Below, piece by piece: positions 10,324 to 23,200 of a DNA stretch of 64,000 bases (positions are counted from its first letter, which is position 1; each line of letters opens with the position of its first letter). The DNA is taken from NCBI GenBank assembly GCA_030704615.1, contig CM060733.1, positions 6,262,001 through 6,326,000 on the forward strand. Direction: 5' to 3'. Source of the DNA: Takakia lepidozioides (Eukaryota > Streptophyta > Takakiopsida > Takakiales > Takakiaceae). The translations under genes and the position numbers were made by a program. The notes below the pieces were generated by a model. It was given only the letters and a program-made list of their open reading frames with translations. It was not told the origin of the DNA and ran no database searches.

Positions 10324-12558
10324 GGTTATCCCTGGTTGCATATTGTGGAGCAGCAAACCCCCTTGAGCAGTGCATCTGCTCTGTCTCGACTCCAAAATAC
10401 ACTTGAATATCGATTACTGGGAGGTGGAAAATGTAAACCAGACTGGCAGAACCATGCCTGGATACTCGGGACCATCCAAACTTCTTCACACTTTCTCACA
10501 AAATGCCCTTGGGTGGAGGCACCTCCTCACGACCCCCAGACTTTTCACATCTGATCGTGCCAGTAGAGATCATTGTCCTGTCCACTTACAGATCATTATC
10601 CATCATTGTCCCTACTCACAATCAGCAACCAATGATCACTACGAAGCTTCCACTGGTGTTGGGTTTAACACTGATGCATCAAGAGCAAATGTATAAACTG
10701 GAGTCTCTGGAGTCTGTAAATCAAATGCCTCATATGCAGCTAGCATTTCTTTTGAAGGGGGTCTCTTGCTAGAGTCTTTTCTTGGGTGAACCCTCCTAAG
10801 TTATTTTCGATCCCCTCCAGAAGTGTACCAGGAGCTCTTGTTTGACAGTAGCCTGACCACCCTTATCAAATCAACCCAGTAAGATGTTTTTGGAGGGCGT
10901 GTGCAGCACCAACGATCAAGGCAATCACAACCAGCAATATTTTGCAACCAGATGAAGGCTGTAACCCCAAAATATCTCTCATGCTAGGAAGAATCAAGGG
11001 TTTGGTTGCAACAGTTTCTCAGAACAGGTTTCACCCTGCTCGACTTCTAAAATGTGATTGGTATAGCTTCAAAGGCTTCACCAGTGATAAAGTATGGATG
11101 AGGGCGTTAATGAATTGTGTAACTCCATGAGAAAAGGGAGCAGACTGTTGGGTGCAGACACTAACATTTTCTAGGAATCTTGAGTTGGGAAAACCATGCT
11201 GAAACCTGAGCTAAGACCCAACATTGGGCAACTGCCGGAGAGATATCTAGATTCTATTCCTGTATGGAGAATCCTTGGGCAGCAACTGTGGGATCTCACC
11301 AAAGGAAGGACGTTGGACAAAACTTTGCCCACATTTTGTGGTACGGGACGTCTTGATCGAGGCTGCAACAGCGGACAAAAGAGATGATCAGTACTTGGAA
11401 GTGTCAGGTGTTCGAATGTCGGGGCTGCTTTTTAAGGACAATTTGATGTCGAATGTTTGTCGATCATTTTCAGATGGGAGGTTTGTGTCGTTGCATTCAG
11501 TTCATAGAAAACAACCGGAAAACAGGCAAATGTTAGCACGACAGGACAAGTGTGACGGTGTTTGTGTTGCCGTGCCATATGGACTGAGAGACGGTGCGGA
11601 CAAGGCAGGCTCTGATTGGCTACAGTCATGGATGATGAGCCTCAGGAGGAGCAAATCGACCAACATAACCGGCAGCAAGAGAAACAGAAACAGTCGTAGA
11701 AGAGAAACAGTCGATTGGAAAGAAAAAGTAACAGATCAAGGAATATATCATGGAGAAGGAGACGAGATGGAGGATTTCTAAGTACAGTACCGGTGCAAGA
11801 GTTATTTCTGACCGAGAAAATCGCCTGCCAAACGTGACGTAGCAACAGTTTTGGATATGGCAAGAGAAGGCGGATTCAGCTCTGCCTATGGAGGAACAGG
11901 GAAGTTTAGCGATAGCGCCAATGTAGCGTGAGGGGGAGTAGCTATGGTGAAGATGATGACCAAGCTGTGAGGGTGGGTGGCAAGAGGGGAAGCGTGAAGA
12001 GGAGGAGGGAGGGGAAGACGGGCAAGCCAAGGTGGACAGCAGAAGCAACGGAAACATTGCGTTACAATCATGCGGGTCCCTCCAAAGTCTTTGTTGGCTC
12101 GTGCATCGTCGGGCTGCTCCCGACTTCTAGGAGTCCGAGCTCCATTTGAAGGATCCGGGGTCCCTTTCATACCTTCTCCAACTGCTGGATTGGCACACTG
12201 GGTGGTCCATGACAACGCTCTTGCACTACTGCCGGAATCCACCCCACCCACTGACAGGCCCCCTTCTGTGCTTGAGTGCTGCAAAAGGGCTCTGACAAGC
12301 GGGCCAGCTGAATTCGAGCCTACTTGCCCACCAATCGCTGCCCAATTGCCCTATATAGACCTTGCAAAGCGACTCTCATTTCCTTTGGCTCGCGCAGGTT
12401 TGTGCCGGTTTTTGATTGAGCAGCATTGTGCCACATATCAAAAATCTCTTGCCTATGTTCTCAGTCCTGCAGGATCTCTATGGTTGCACAAATGGCAGAG
12501 AGGCAGCATGAAATCTGCACAACTTTTCTTTTACTCATACGATCCATTCGGAATCTAA
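10324..12558. other. Hyccin-GPDH interval, no gene recognised; retroelement scraps
   Basis: A knuckle-like frame at about 10430-10550 (QNHAWILGTIQTSSHFLTKCPW) resembles the tail of LINE proteins. A piece at 11040-11130 (FKGFTSDKVWMRALMNCV) may belong to the same class. From 11270 to 12560 there are moderately long open frames on both strands, but none shows a recognisable domain. The region 12070-12558 may hold the 5' leader or first exon of the dehydrogenase, which I could not locate. Confidence 0.45.
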
Positions 12559-15500
12559 ATTGAAGCAGGTGCGTCCGAGTCAGCTGAGAAGTTCGGAGCT
12601 TCTCTAGAGTGGGGAAAGACGCGAAGCAGGCGACGGATAGGGATTTCTCCAGGTTTGGAGCTGCCGTTGGCCCAGGTTCACGTCGTTGCAGGCACTCCAT
12701 CAGAGTCCTTGTCGACATGGGCGCCTGAAGCTGCAGGTGTGGGCGGGAAAGATAAAATTGCAGTGATTGGGAGTGGCAATTGGGGCAGCGTGGCTGTCAA
12801 GCTTATTGCCACCAATGCGCGCTCACATTCCGTCTTTCATGGTTAGTTCTGAACTCTGGCATTGTAATTTGGGATAGAGATTTCACGGTATTCATTCTGT
12901 TGATGTCGTTTAAATTGTTCAAGAGCCTTTCAGCTGAAGTACGCTGGTGTGCGCTGGTAGCGGATTACTTACAATGCAACGTGAAAATCAGAAAACTGGT
13001 GCATATGTGGGGGCCGCTACAAAAGCCAACAAATGACATGGCCATGATAGTCATGTAACAGTTTATTTTGTGTTGGGTTTGGTAGAGGAGGTGAGGATGT
13101 GGGTGTTTGAGGAGACTTTACCGAGTGGAGAGAAGCTTACCGAGGTCATCAACAGAACCAAGGTTCGTGTAGAGCACTGCATTGATGCCATGTCTGAAGA
13201 TGATGTTGAAGGACTATCTGGTTGTGCATGATTATGTTTTTGTCAATGCTGTATCCAGGTCCAAATATGCAGTATAGGCCTTAAATCTTTTACATAGGGT
13301 GCTACTCTTTGTGATTTTCATTTGTGGAGATCTTTGTCTGGGACCTTGGAAATCTGGTACATTATACCTGGGGTCAACACAGAATAAAGTGTAAAATCTG
13401 ATCAGACAAGGTTTTCCTCCTGGTTATTTGAAATTGAGTGTATGTTCACGTGTCGACAGGAAAATGTGAAGTATCTGCCCAATATAAAGCTGGGGCCAAA
13501 TGTGATCGCTGACCCGGATCTTGAGCACACTGGTAATACCCTGCCCTCCTCCTGTGATCTATTTGCAGGCTACTTGTCAGTCTAGAGCTTGTGCATTGGT
13601 ACATGGCTGGATCATGTTTAAAAACCGCATAGTGAGCTGGTTGTCTTGAAAATTAGTAATGCTCGGTTTTCATGGACAGTGGGTCAGAAGTGCGTCTAGT
13701 GATGCACCATGAAGACCAGGTGTTGACTATCATGGTGCCTTGTGAGGCATTGTGCTCCTGAGTGTTATCCCAAATGTCAAGGGGGGGAATTTGGGCCATC
13801 TGGTGCTGATTGTTGATAATTTTCGCCTCCTCCAATCATAGTTTTACCACCTTTTTGCCACTTCCAACAAGGTTCTTTACATGCCAGAAGATTACTCACT
13901 ATTTCTTTTCCTTCCCTCTGTATGTGTGCACATCTTTGCTGCATGTAATCTCATGTATTTAGGTACAAAACCGAGTGTTATGGTTGAGAAGGATTGATAC
14001 GGAACTTGATTGCTCTGTGGAACAGTCAAGGATGCAACAATGCTGATTTTTGTGACACCACACCAGTTTGTGGAAGGCATTTGCAAGCGATTGAAGGGCA
14101 AAGTCACCCCTGGCACCAAGGCGATCTCTCTCATCAAAGGCATGGAGGTACAGACACCTTCTCAAAACATTCCATGTTTTTCTCTCTCTCTATCTTCCCC
14201 TCTGGGCCTCCTGACATAACTCATTCCTTTCTTTTTGTCTCTCTCTTGCCACTAGCGTTGGTTTCCTTATGGCTGGGTTAGTGGGTTTCTTCCTTGCTGT
14301 TCTACTTTGTCTCATGGTGGATGAAGTAAACTTCTCTTTCCTCTCTGGCCATCTTCCATGCTGACGAACTTTGAAGACAAGTGTTGGTAACACTGCCTTC
14401 ACTGTTCACCTCTTGAGAGCCGGTTGTGTGGTTGTTACTCACTACATATGAATGTCAGGCCTACAAAGTGTAGGGGTTGCACAAGACGAGGCAAATGCAT
14501 ATGATTGTGACCGATTTGTTACTACACTGAGTATCGTATATTGGAGGTCACTGTATATTGATTCATCTGTGTTCTCATTCCCTGTTGTCTGATTTGGCAG
14601 GTAAAGAGGGAGGGGCCATGCATGGTATCAAGCATGATCTCGGAACAGCTCGGCATTGATTGTTCTGTGCTCATGGGAGCCAACATTGCGAATGAGGTCT
14701 CTGGTCTTCCTAACTCCCTCCTACACACCATAAAACATGATGCACACTGCAAGTCAACCACTCATGAGAACTCACGATTAGTCTTATCTAGGTGAGATAA
14801 GAGCTATGGTGTCTGGGTTGTTTAAGCCTCAATGATGGAGGGGATGCCTTCAGGGCATGATACATGCTTGTCAAAGCACGGATATGTGGGAGCCACAGCT
14901 TGTCTTCATGGTTTCAATATTCAGGTTCCTATCATGTCCACCACTCTGAATACAGTCTGTGCTTGTGCAGGTGGCTATGGAGAAGTTTAGTGAAGCAACT
15001 GTGGGGTACAGGTCAGAGAAAAGCACAGCAGACAAGTGGGTCAAAATCTTTGGCACACCTTACTTCCGAGTCACCGCCGTGAGTTCCTTGAGACCTGTAT
15101 CTTTGGGCTTTCTTCTTTAATTGTTACTGTTCACTATTTGTGTAGGAGGTGTGAAAGCACATTTGAGTTTTGTTGATAGTCTCCACTTTGAGTGAGCTTG
15201 GACTGAGTATAGAGCTGGGGCCTGTCGTGAAACCCTGGCATCTAGCAGCAATGCCCTATTATGGTTGCTGGAGGGAGTATAATGTCCATGCAACATCACA
15301 TTCTTATTGGAAACCAATTGCTGAGTTGCAGGTGCAAGATGTAGAAGGCGTGGAGCTGTGTGGGACACTGAAGAATGTGGTGGCCATAGCAGCTGGTATA
15401 TCTTGGGTGCTTCAGGATGTCTATATCTTCGATGGCTAGGACGTGACTAGAGAAAGTATGTCTACAGTGGACATGTAATGACAGCGGTTAGATTGCGTTT

Positions 15501-17382
15501 GGCAAATACAACTGGAGTGAAGTGTTTTGCTACCAGTTGTACTAACCTGATGATGGGATTGTGGGTTTCTGCAGGCCTTGTGGATGGCTTGGACATGGGC
15601 AACAACAGCAAGGTGCACTAATAGTACTTTTGACCACTAGTCTTGGGATAACTAAATAACCAGACAGTTAACCTGTCAAATTGCCCAACATGGGTGCCGA
15701 CAGCATGGGAAGTGTTCAGCTCAAGGTCTAGAAAAGAAACATCCATGCCTGATGGGCAAACACTTTAATTGGAAGTCAAGAGAGGGGTTCAAAATGGTAA
15801 ACAATCTACACTGCTTGTTGAGCTGATGATGGTTGATGGCATGGGCTTGTGAGGAGCTGCAGGCTGCAATCATGCGGATAGGACTGCTTGAGATGCAACT
15901 ATTGTCCCAGTTTCTTTTTCCATCAGTCAAGGATGCCACTTTCTTTGAGAGCTGTGGTGTTGCAGACCTCATCACTACCTGCTGTAATTCATTCTTCCTT
16001 CTCCATTTCTCACATACAACACTTTGTCTCGCAAAAATGGAGCTGGACTTGATTGTGGCATCTGCCGTTTAGAATGAGCCATAGTTATGGCCTAGTTGCT
16101 GCAGCTCTTGTGTGGAATAGTGTAACAAATGGGCTGAGTAGTCAAATGCAACCAGAGGTTGTCAAAATGTAAAGTGGACAAGCTAGGCTGGTGTCTCCTA
16201 ACTGTCTGCATTCTAAGGGAACCATTCACTTTGTAACATCACTCATATAGAGGCCTGGATCAAACAGACCACGTCGGAGTGTACAAATTAGTCTACTATA
16301 GGCTTACTACAGTTGTATGGAAACACATCACAGCTGATTAAACAGACGCAAGGTCTGCACTGTACAGGTAACCTAACCTGACAGATGACATAGCCCAAGC
16401 ATACCCATATGCAACCATAACTCATTCTTGACCAGCTTGGGTAAAATGTCCTCAAGGGGAGAGACCTGCTTGAGTCTTCACATATTTAATCCTGTTGTTT
16501 GTGTCCATACATATGAGAAGTCTGTGGGATTTTACAGTTGGGGGCCGAAATAGGAAGGTGGCTGATGCATTTGCACGCTGTGGTGGCAAGCGGTGAGTGA
16601 GAGTCTGTTAATCCTTCTCCTTCTGTAGTCTGGAACTTCTATGTTGTGTTATATCTGGCCAGTCACTGCTAGATAGCTCATTACGTTGCCAAGTAACGAT
16701 TTTTAGTTTTTGTGGTGAGACATGGTTACGTTTGAGCGGGGAACTTACAGTAGTATTTTCAATAGCATAGCAAATTAATGTGTCCCGACTGCAAGGTGGC
16801 ATGCCACCCTCCCTGGTGTTGTGCTAATGTTTCTTACACATGGGATCCTCTTGTGTTGTTCCAGGTCTTTTGATGAGCTGGAAGCTGAGTTGCTGGCAGG
16901 GCAGAAGCTCCAGGTAACATTTTGCTCCCTTAACAAATTCCAAGCTCCCAGTATTTTACAGGCTGGGTTGTTCCTGTAAGGAAGAATAGCAACCATCGAC
17001 CCCAGGTAACTTGATGCTGGATGTGTGTATCAAGATAGAGCGTAGGATGGTAGTTGGTTCTGGCTAAGGAGGCTCCCATTTATGCCGGTCTTATCGAACT
17101 GCGCTCTCTCTCATGTGGGGAGAAGAAATTTCCAGTGTGGCCAGTTTTGTTACATTCTACCAATGGTCAAACTGATTTTCATCATCATGTGGTTGACAGG
17201 GAGTTTTAACAGCACGGGAAGTGTCTGAGGTACTAAAGGCACGGGGATGGGAGGAAGTATTCCCTCTGTTCTCAACAGTGCATGCAATTGCTACGGGCAG
17301 TCTTCCTCCATCAGCTATCGTGGAGTACAGTGAGTACACACCTCGCAAGATTACAGGTGTTGCACCAGCTCAGTATGTCTGA
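12559..17382 (+). CDS. GPDH: NAD-dependent glycerol-3-phosphate dehydrogenase (5' end not found)
   Basis: The enzyme interconverts dihydroxyacetone phosphate and glycerol 3-phosphate for glycerolipid synthesis and redox balance. Exons: from 12559 or later to 12841, 13086-13162, 13460-13532, 14026-14147, 14601-14696, 14971-15078, 15332-15395, 15575-15612, 15863-15983, 16538-16592, 16865-16913 and 17200-17382. All phases close from exon 2 on. Motifs in order: [11 protein letters not shown] (NAD-binding loop), [60 protein letters not shown] (with the family's catalytic lysine), [26 protein letters not shown] and [13 protein letters not shown]. The first mapped exon is open back to 12559 but lacks an in-frame ATG, so the start lies in an earlier exon. 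The serine- and arginine-containing N-terminus might be a transit peptide; that is inference. Confidence 0.96.
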
Positions 17383-19048
17383 TTGGCCAACCTAGATTTG
17401 GCTCATTATTTCCAAGACTCCTTGACCTTTGGTTGCAATTGCCGAAAGAAATTCCATGGCTTCCATACGCTTTCCTTCAATATATGGAAGAGTGGTTTCC
17501 GATGAGAGAAAGCAGATGCTAGCTGCTTCGAACATGAAATGAGATTAAGTGATAAATGCCCTTAGTTCTAGATAGTGCTGTTCTAGTACTCAACACTATT
17601 AAAAAGGTATAGAGAGAGGGATGATTTTGGCCAGAGCTGGCGTAACTAAAAGAGCCACTTCACCTTTTGGTTGTCCCTTTTGGGGGGTGGGCCCTAGTAA
17701 AAAGGTTTGCCAAGTTGTGGATGGCTCTCCTTATGTGAGTTGGGGACACAAGCCTTTGTAAGATGCCATATAATTGTCATGCCTCATGGGCTTAGGAACC
17801 ACCCATGTGTTATTTTGTTGTCTCCATCCTTTGAAGTACCTCAGTACTGTGACAAATTCTGGTTTGCACTCTTGAAGGTGGAAGAAGAATATTGGTTCCC
17901 ATCTGGTTATGTGGCTCGTTGTTTAGTTTGTGATGAGTTCAAGGACTTCAAAGAATTCACTGCATGTAGTGGAAGGACTTGCTGAGGGTAATTGCAGGTA
18001 GTCAGAATATCGGACCTCCTATCTGACTGTGTTGAAGGTGAATGGTGGCATATTTTGTGGAGCTGGAATTCAAGACCTCGAAGATTTTAGTCCGTGTTTT
18101 CAGATTCCTTCCTTTGTCAATTTTCGTACCATGGAGACAAACCTACTCACTGCACTCCCCCTAATATCCAATTCATTCATACATGGCTCTAATTCTAACC
18201 AGCACAGATACAAACGATGTTTACACTCAGCAATCCACACTATCCACTGGGTAGCATTTGACGGTAGGAAAACCAACTTCGGCGCCACAGACTTGAGCAG
18301 GAGGAACCATTTTCTTTGCCTGTTTCTACTGCCAGAAGGACGCATGGTGCTCCTATGCCTAGCATTCCATATCTAGGAGACCACAATATCTGCGAGTACT
18401 TTCATCTCCAATGTGTCAGTGTCCTTACTGCATTGCTACAGTTGGTGTCGGATTTCTCACAGTTTGGAGAATACCAAGTCGTAAAATTCAGGGCCACAGA
18501 TTTACTTATCGTCTTGGAGGACACTCCACAATCTCTTTCCAGTTCGGTAGATATACTCCATTTATTCAACAATGAAATGCTCCCAATCCTTCCATTTTGG
18601 AGATTAGAAACATCAAAGCTTCTGAATTTCAAGTTCACGCAGTTTCCAATTCTGAGGCCGCATTGTGCAGCCGGTGCTCCAAACCAGTGCAGCTCAAGAG
18701 AGTTCTCCGGTTCATTTCACTCCTTGACATTCATACTATGGCACTGAAGGTTCAGCTTTAAGCTAATTCATGTGCGCCTTAAACCCAATCAAACCAGAGT
18801 GCATAAAGCTGTGAGCTGAACTTCGGGGTTTGTTTCCTAAGTTTCCTAAGCTACCACGATTGCCCATCATAAGTCCATTTTTGGATACATCGGTTCCTTG
18901 CGCACAGCTATCTGCTGGCACTCTCAGTGGTAAAACAAGAATCCAGCCTTGCTACAAGCATCCGGCCATCCTTGTCTCTCCCCACTGTCAAAACGTCAAT
19001 CTAAGTGTGGATTCAATGGTCACATCACCAGCACTTCAAAAAAGTAGT
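17383..19048. other. No gene recognised between GPDH and TEN1
   Basis: GPDH and TEN1 converge here. The stretch 18060-18760 has overlapping open frames on both strands, but none shows a domain I can name. Minus-strand pieces have an LRR-like feel, too weak to call. The first few hundred bases should contain the GPDH 3' UTR, and the last few hundred that of TEN1. Confidence 0.4.
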
Positions 19049-19933
19049 TCATGCATGAAGATGCGTGTTCTCGAATTGCCGCCGCAGCTGTAGAGCTTCA
19101 GAATAAAGCTTCATATCAATACCGTCCACATTGCGCCCCACTCTCGCCTGCAAAACCATCTAAGCCGCAGCAATAGACACAAACGTGACAAATTCTACCT
19201 TCACCTTCAATCCTTCTGCTTACATTCTTTGCTAATGTCACCAGGATGGACCAATGACGAAACACAAACTTTCCGTAGCTAGGCCCTCTCTCTTCCCCTC
19301 GTCTGCTGTGTAAGATTTGCTACAGCATGAGGCATTGCAATTTATACCTTAGCAATAAGCAAAGCTCAACCATGAGAAACAAGTTCAACATATTACCCAA
19401 TTGATGACCTCGTCTTACCTTGTTGGCGAGGAAATTCAGCTCGCCAATGAACTGGTAGCGGGAGCCTTTCCGTAAGGGAAGATCACGTAGATGCTGTGTG
19501 TCCACTTTGAGGGAGGATCCGGCGTCGGTGATCACTGCCATGCCTGTCTCCACTTCATAGCTTTCAAGTCTGCCCACCCATCAGTGTACCAGTTCATGAT
19601 TTGTGTGTTTTTGCCTTCTCACCCTTCTCTCTCTGTACTCCTCCTTCCAAGGAAACATCCACAATTCCATATGTTTAACAGTAATGAAAGACGGTTCCCT
19701 TCTCTCTCTTTTCCTCCTCCAATCACTTTGAACACACATATTTTACCTTTGATCAATGCATTGAAATCACAATCAAGTTACTTAGACTAGACAAAGCACA
19801 AAACCCAATTAGGGAAAGGCACTGACAATCCCAGGACGCGCAGAGACTGTGAGGGAGTGCACAAGGGCGAGCTGGGCTGCAGCTCGTGCAGGAGCACGAT
19901 CACGCCCGGCTTGAGCGTTACTGTGCCCGCCAT
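19049..19933 (-). CDS. TEN1: CST telomere-capping complex subunit TEN1
   Basis: Three minus-strand exons keep phase: 19827-19933 (ATG at 19933), 19419-19569 and 19049-19147 (stop at 19049-19051), about 118 aa. Exon 1 gives MAGTVTLKPG, LLHELQPSSPL and QSLRVLG. Exon 2 gives ESYEVETGMAVITDAGSSL, KVDTQHLRDLPLRKGSRY and QFIGELNF. Exon 3 gives ARVGRNVDGIDM, LYSEALQLRRQF. This is the single OB-fold of TEN1, which with CTC1 and STN1 protects and fills in telomere ends. Compared with other plant TEN1 proteins, a stretch of about ten residues between FIGEL and ARVGRN seems missing; a micro-exon in 19148-19418 could supply it, but I could not identify one. It is divergent from AP2S with under 300 bases between start codons. 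Confidence 0.9.
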
Positions 19934-20223
19934 CGCTCCTTACTTCCCGCCCATCCTTGTGAAGCTGATTAAGTAGTGACTACCAGTGTTGGCAGTTCCA
20001 GTTCGGAAGTCTCGTCGTGAACGGCGACGGAAGATCAGAGCCGTCTCCGTTCACGTCATCACATCCATCAAGGATCCAAGAAGAGGTAGACGCAAGGCAT
20101 TTTGTGATCGTCTTGTGCAGGTACTCTCTCCTCAAGGATTTGAGCTCCGCTGTAGTGCAGGGCAGGCAGGCAGGGTTGCAGGTTCAATTGTTTTGGATTC
20201 CTCCGTCATTTCCGACCTCCGTC
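19934..20223. promoter_or_regulatory. Shared divergent promoter region of TEN1 and AP2S
   Basis: The TEN1 start codon (19933, minus strand) and the probable AP2S start codon (20224, plus strand) are only about 290 bases apart. Both 5' leaders and both core promoters must therefore lie in or overlap this stretch, unless the AP2S start is the in-frame ATG at 20827. No clear TATA box is seen. The distance is seen; shared regulation is inferred. Confidence 0.5.
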
Positions 20224-23200
20224 ATGGTACTTTCCTTTTCTCTTCTTGTTTGCGATGTTTTAATGAGTGTTATGTCTGGACAATGAGCTTTTTGCAGCAA
20301 GCAAGTTATCAAGTACTATGTTGTGTCTTCCCACCATGTTTATGTCTGGATTGATCCAGATCTGGTGCCACTCCGATCAATGAGATAATGCTGATACGAA
20401 GAGTGTGTGTGGTGTATGCATGAGAGAGATTCTCTGTGCGTATGCATGCGCGCTGTCGTAACAATCTTCTATTCGCAATTTTTCTCTTCAGTTATGGTGC
20501 CGATCGGACATTAGCATTTCATCATCATTCCAAGTCAAGATGAAGACCTAGGCAAGACTATCATAGCAGACATAGTGGTGCGGGTAAGCCCTGCTGAAAA
20601 TGTGAACCTACAGGGCTTATAGGCTTGTGAAACCACGAGCACCGTGCTATTGTTGGGGTTCATGGTGGATGCCCGAACTCCAGGGGACTAAAAACTGAGC
20701 AAACGCCTATGACTTTTGCTATTGAAAATCCTAATCGATGACGAACACCTTAAAAAAACGTGTAGTCAGGTCACGAAGGCACGAATGGCTTTTTTGAGTT
20801 GCAATTGTTATAATGAGTGCATGGGAATGATGCAGATTCGGTTCATACTGTTGCAGAATCGGCAGGGAAAAACTCGACTTGCGAAATACTACATTCCTCT
20901 AGAGGATTCTGAGAAGCACAAGCTTGAGTATGAGGTGCTCCCCCTCTCCTCACGTGCCCTAACGATGCAGTTGTGAAAAAGAAATACACAGTGGATCAAG
21001 AAAGGAAGAAATGAAAAGAAATGGAAGAATGAAAGAAACTTTATAATGTCCATGGAAAGCTTAAAGAGCTTATGGGACCAAAGAAAGTGGGAGTAGCTGA
21101 TTTACGAATGCTTATGTGCACGGATGAGGATGGCAGGTACACCGACTCGTGGTGAACAGAGACCCCAAGTTCACCAACTTTGTTGAGGTTGGCCTTTCTG
21201 GTGTCACCTGCTTCTTTTCTTTTGATGCCCACTCCCCAAGAAAAGTACTGCTCGTGCCTTATAGCTCTGCGCCATAGACACAATACAGATCTCTGTAGTC
21301 ACCATAATCTTGAGTTCTGCCCTAGCCATTGCATGACACATTGCCAGGAGTTTTCTTATCAGCTCACCTATATGTTAGGCATATGAACCCCCCAGCAGTT
21401 CTGACTGGTGGTCTCCTGGTTGGGTAGCAGGTTTAGAACAGAAAATAGTAAGGGTTTTGTTCTTCATTTTACTAATCATTTGGGAATGTACTCATAAGAT
21501 GTTGTTTGCCGTAGCCTTGTGGCCATTGACCCTGCGCCCATTTTGAGTGGAACTCAAAGGGACGGAAACTACCTCTGTCTGGGGCTGACGCCGGCAGTAT
21601 GACTTACCTTGGAACAGACAATCGATCCGAGTTTTCCAGATATCCTCTAGAAATCCCTCTACACAAGCTGCTGTGTGTAACTAAGCCCCAAAAGGGCCTG
21701 GGGCTTTTGGCTCAGCCTCGAGGTTTTCAAAGTTGGTAAACAGAGCTACAGGCACAAATCCCTTCATGGATTTGAAGAGGGCGTCTCCCTGGTGAGAGTA
21801 CCCAGGACAATGAATCAGAAAACGAATAATGTCTTCAGGTTGCTCACACAATGGGCATTTGCAATCCCCCTTTCCTCCCTGCATCTGTTTGCTTGAGCCG
21901 AGAGTGGGTAAACCCTTGAGGTCATCCATGATGTCCTCCCCCATGTCAGAGACTGGAAACAAGCTCAGGGAAGTTTTCTGCTTAACTTCATTTTCACCAG
22001 ACAATTTCCTGGCTACAGACATGGCTTTGGACACTAGCAGACATAGATTCAGATCCTTGGAATCTCTTCTACCCTCTTCCGCCAGGACTGAAGCCTGTTT
22101 GACAGGGCGATCCTGCTTCCAAGATATAGAGTCGATTAACTTAGGGGATCTGATATTAGTCATACGTTGCAGCTGACCCCACCATCTGACCTTGAATTCA
22201 TCTCGTCGGGAGCTTAAGGGAGGGAAGCCAAACTCATCCCGAACAGCCACATAAGCTGTTTTGGAGCATGCTGACATGCACTCCTTAAGCACCCCCACTT
22301 GAATGGATTCTAGAGACATAGCCTGGTTGGAGTTATCAACCCACACTGCAGATGCGTACTCCACGGCAGGCCTAATAACATGGCAAAGCATGGTTTTTTT
22401 ACTTCAGAGGTGATTAATCTTCGCCATGGAGAAATTTACCGAGACCCAACACTTTGCGCTTGCCAGATCGAACAACTTTTTCCCTGGATAATCTGGCCTA
22501 GAGTGAAGATATGATCCACACAGCCCCTGTTTCTCTGAAAGCCAGCTTTGCCTTCATGGAAAGAACCTCTAAACTCCAGATCAACCTCAAGACGAGTACT
22601 TATAACTCTGCAAAATACCTTGCCAACTGCATTGAGAAGTGTGATGCCTCAATAGTTCCCCGGCTCTTCTCTGTAACCTTTCTTGTGTAGATTGACAGTG
22701 ACCCCCTGTCGCCAGCGAAAGGGAATTGTTTGAGTCCTTCAGATAAGGTTAAAGAGAAGTACAAGGGCCTCTATCATGGGGTCGCTACCGTGCTTGATAA
22801 GCTCGTTGACTATGCCATCAGGTCCACCAGCTTTATATCTGCTTAAATGCTCAATTGCTCCCACAATCTCAGAAGAACTAATGGGAGCGTTGTAACCCTT
22901 TGAAAAATACTCCAATTCTGTCTTGAATCATAGGAACGGTTTTTTCAACTGTGTCCTTCCATTCTTCAGAAGACCCCTCACTGTTAGACCTAGAATTTCT
23001 GCCAAGGATACTGTAGTGAGTTTCAAAGGTTTTGACAATGTCAACCGTTGAAGTCACCACTGCACCCTTACTAGTCCTCAGCGCTTGTACTTGCTGACAA
23101 TTTTTGGCTTGTACAGACGTTGAAGGGCCAACCAGTCTTGTTATTACTACCATGGTGGCTTTAGTTTATTTCACTGTATAACTTGTCCCAATAACTTGAC

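Noticed and set aside
12070-12558. 162-codon frame as first exon of the dehydrogenase
   Set aside because: It is in a different frame from the first mapped exon, no convincing donor-acceptor pair joins them, and it shows no transit-peptide pattern I can trust.
14782-14802. Perfect 8 bp hairpin tcttatct/agataaga containing GATAAG in a GPDH intron
   Set aside because: Short palindromes of this size are expected by chance in a 64 kb window, and nothing else supports a regulatory role.
18060-18760. Minus-strand frames that might be a decayed LRR region of the TIR locus
   Set aside because: No regular leucine spacing holds for more than one repeat in one frame, and there is no link to the TIR exon 17 kb away.
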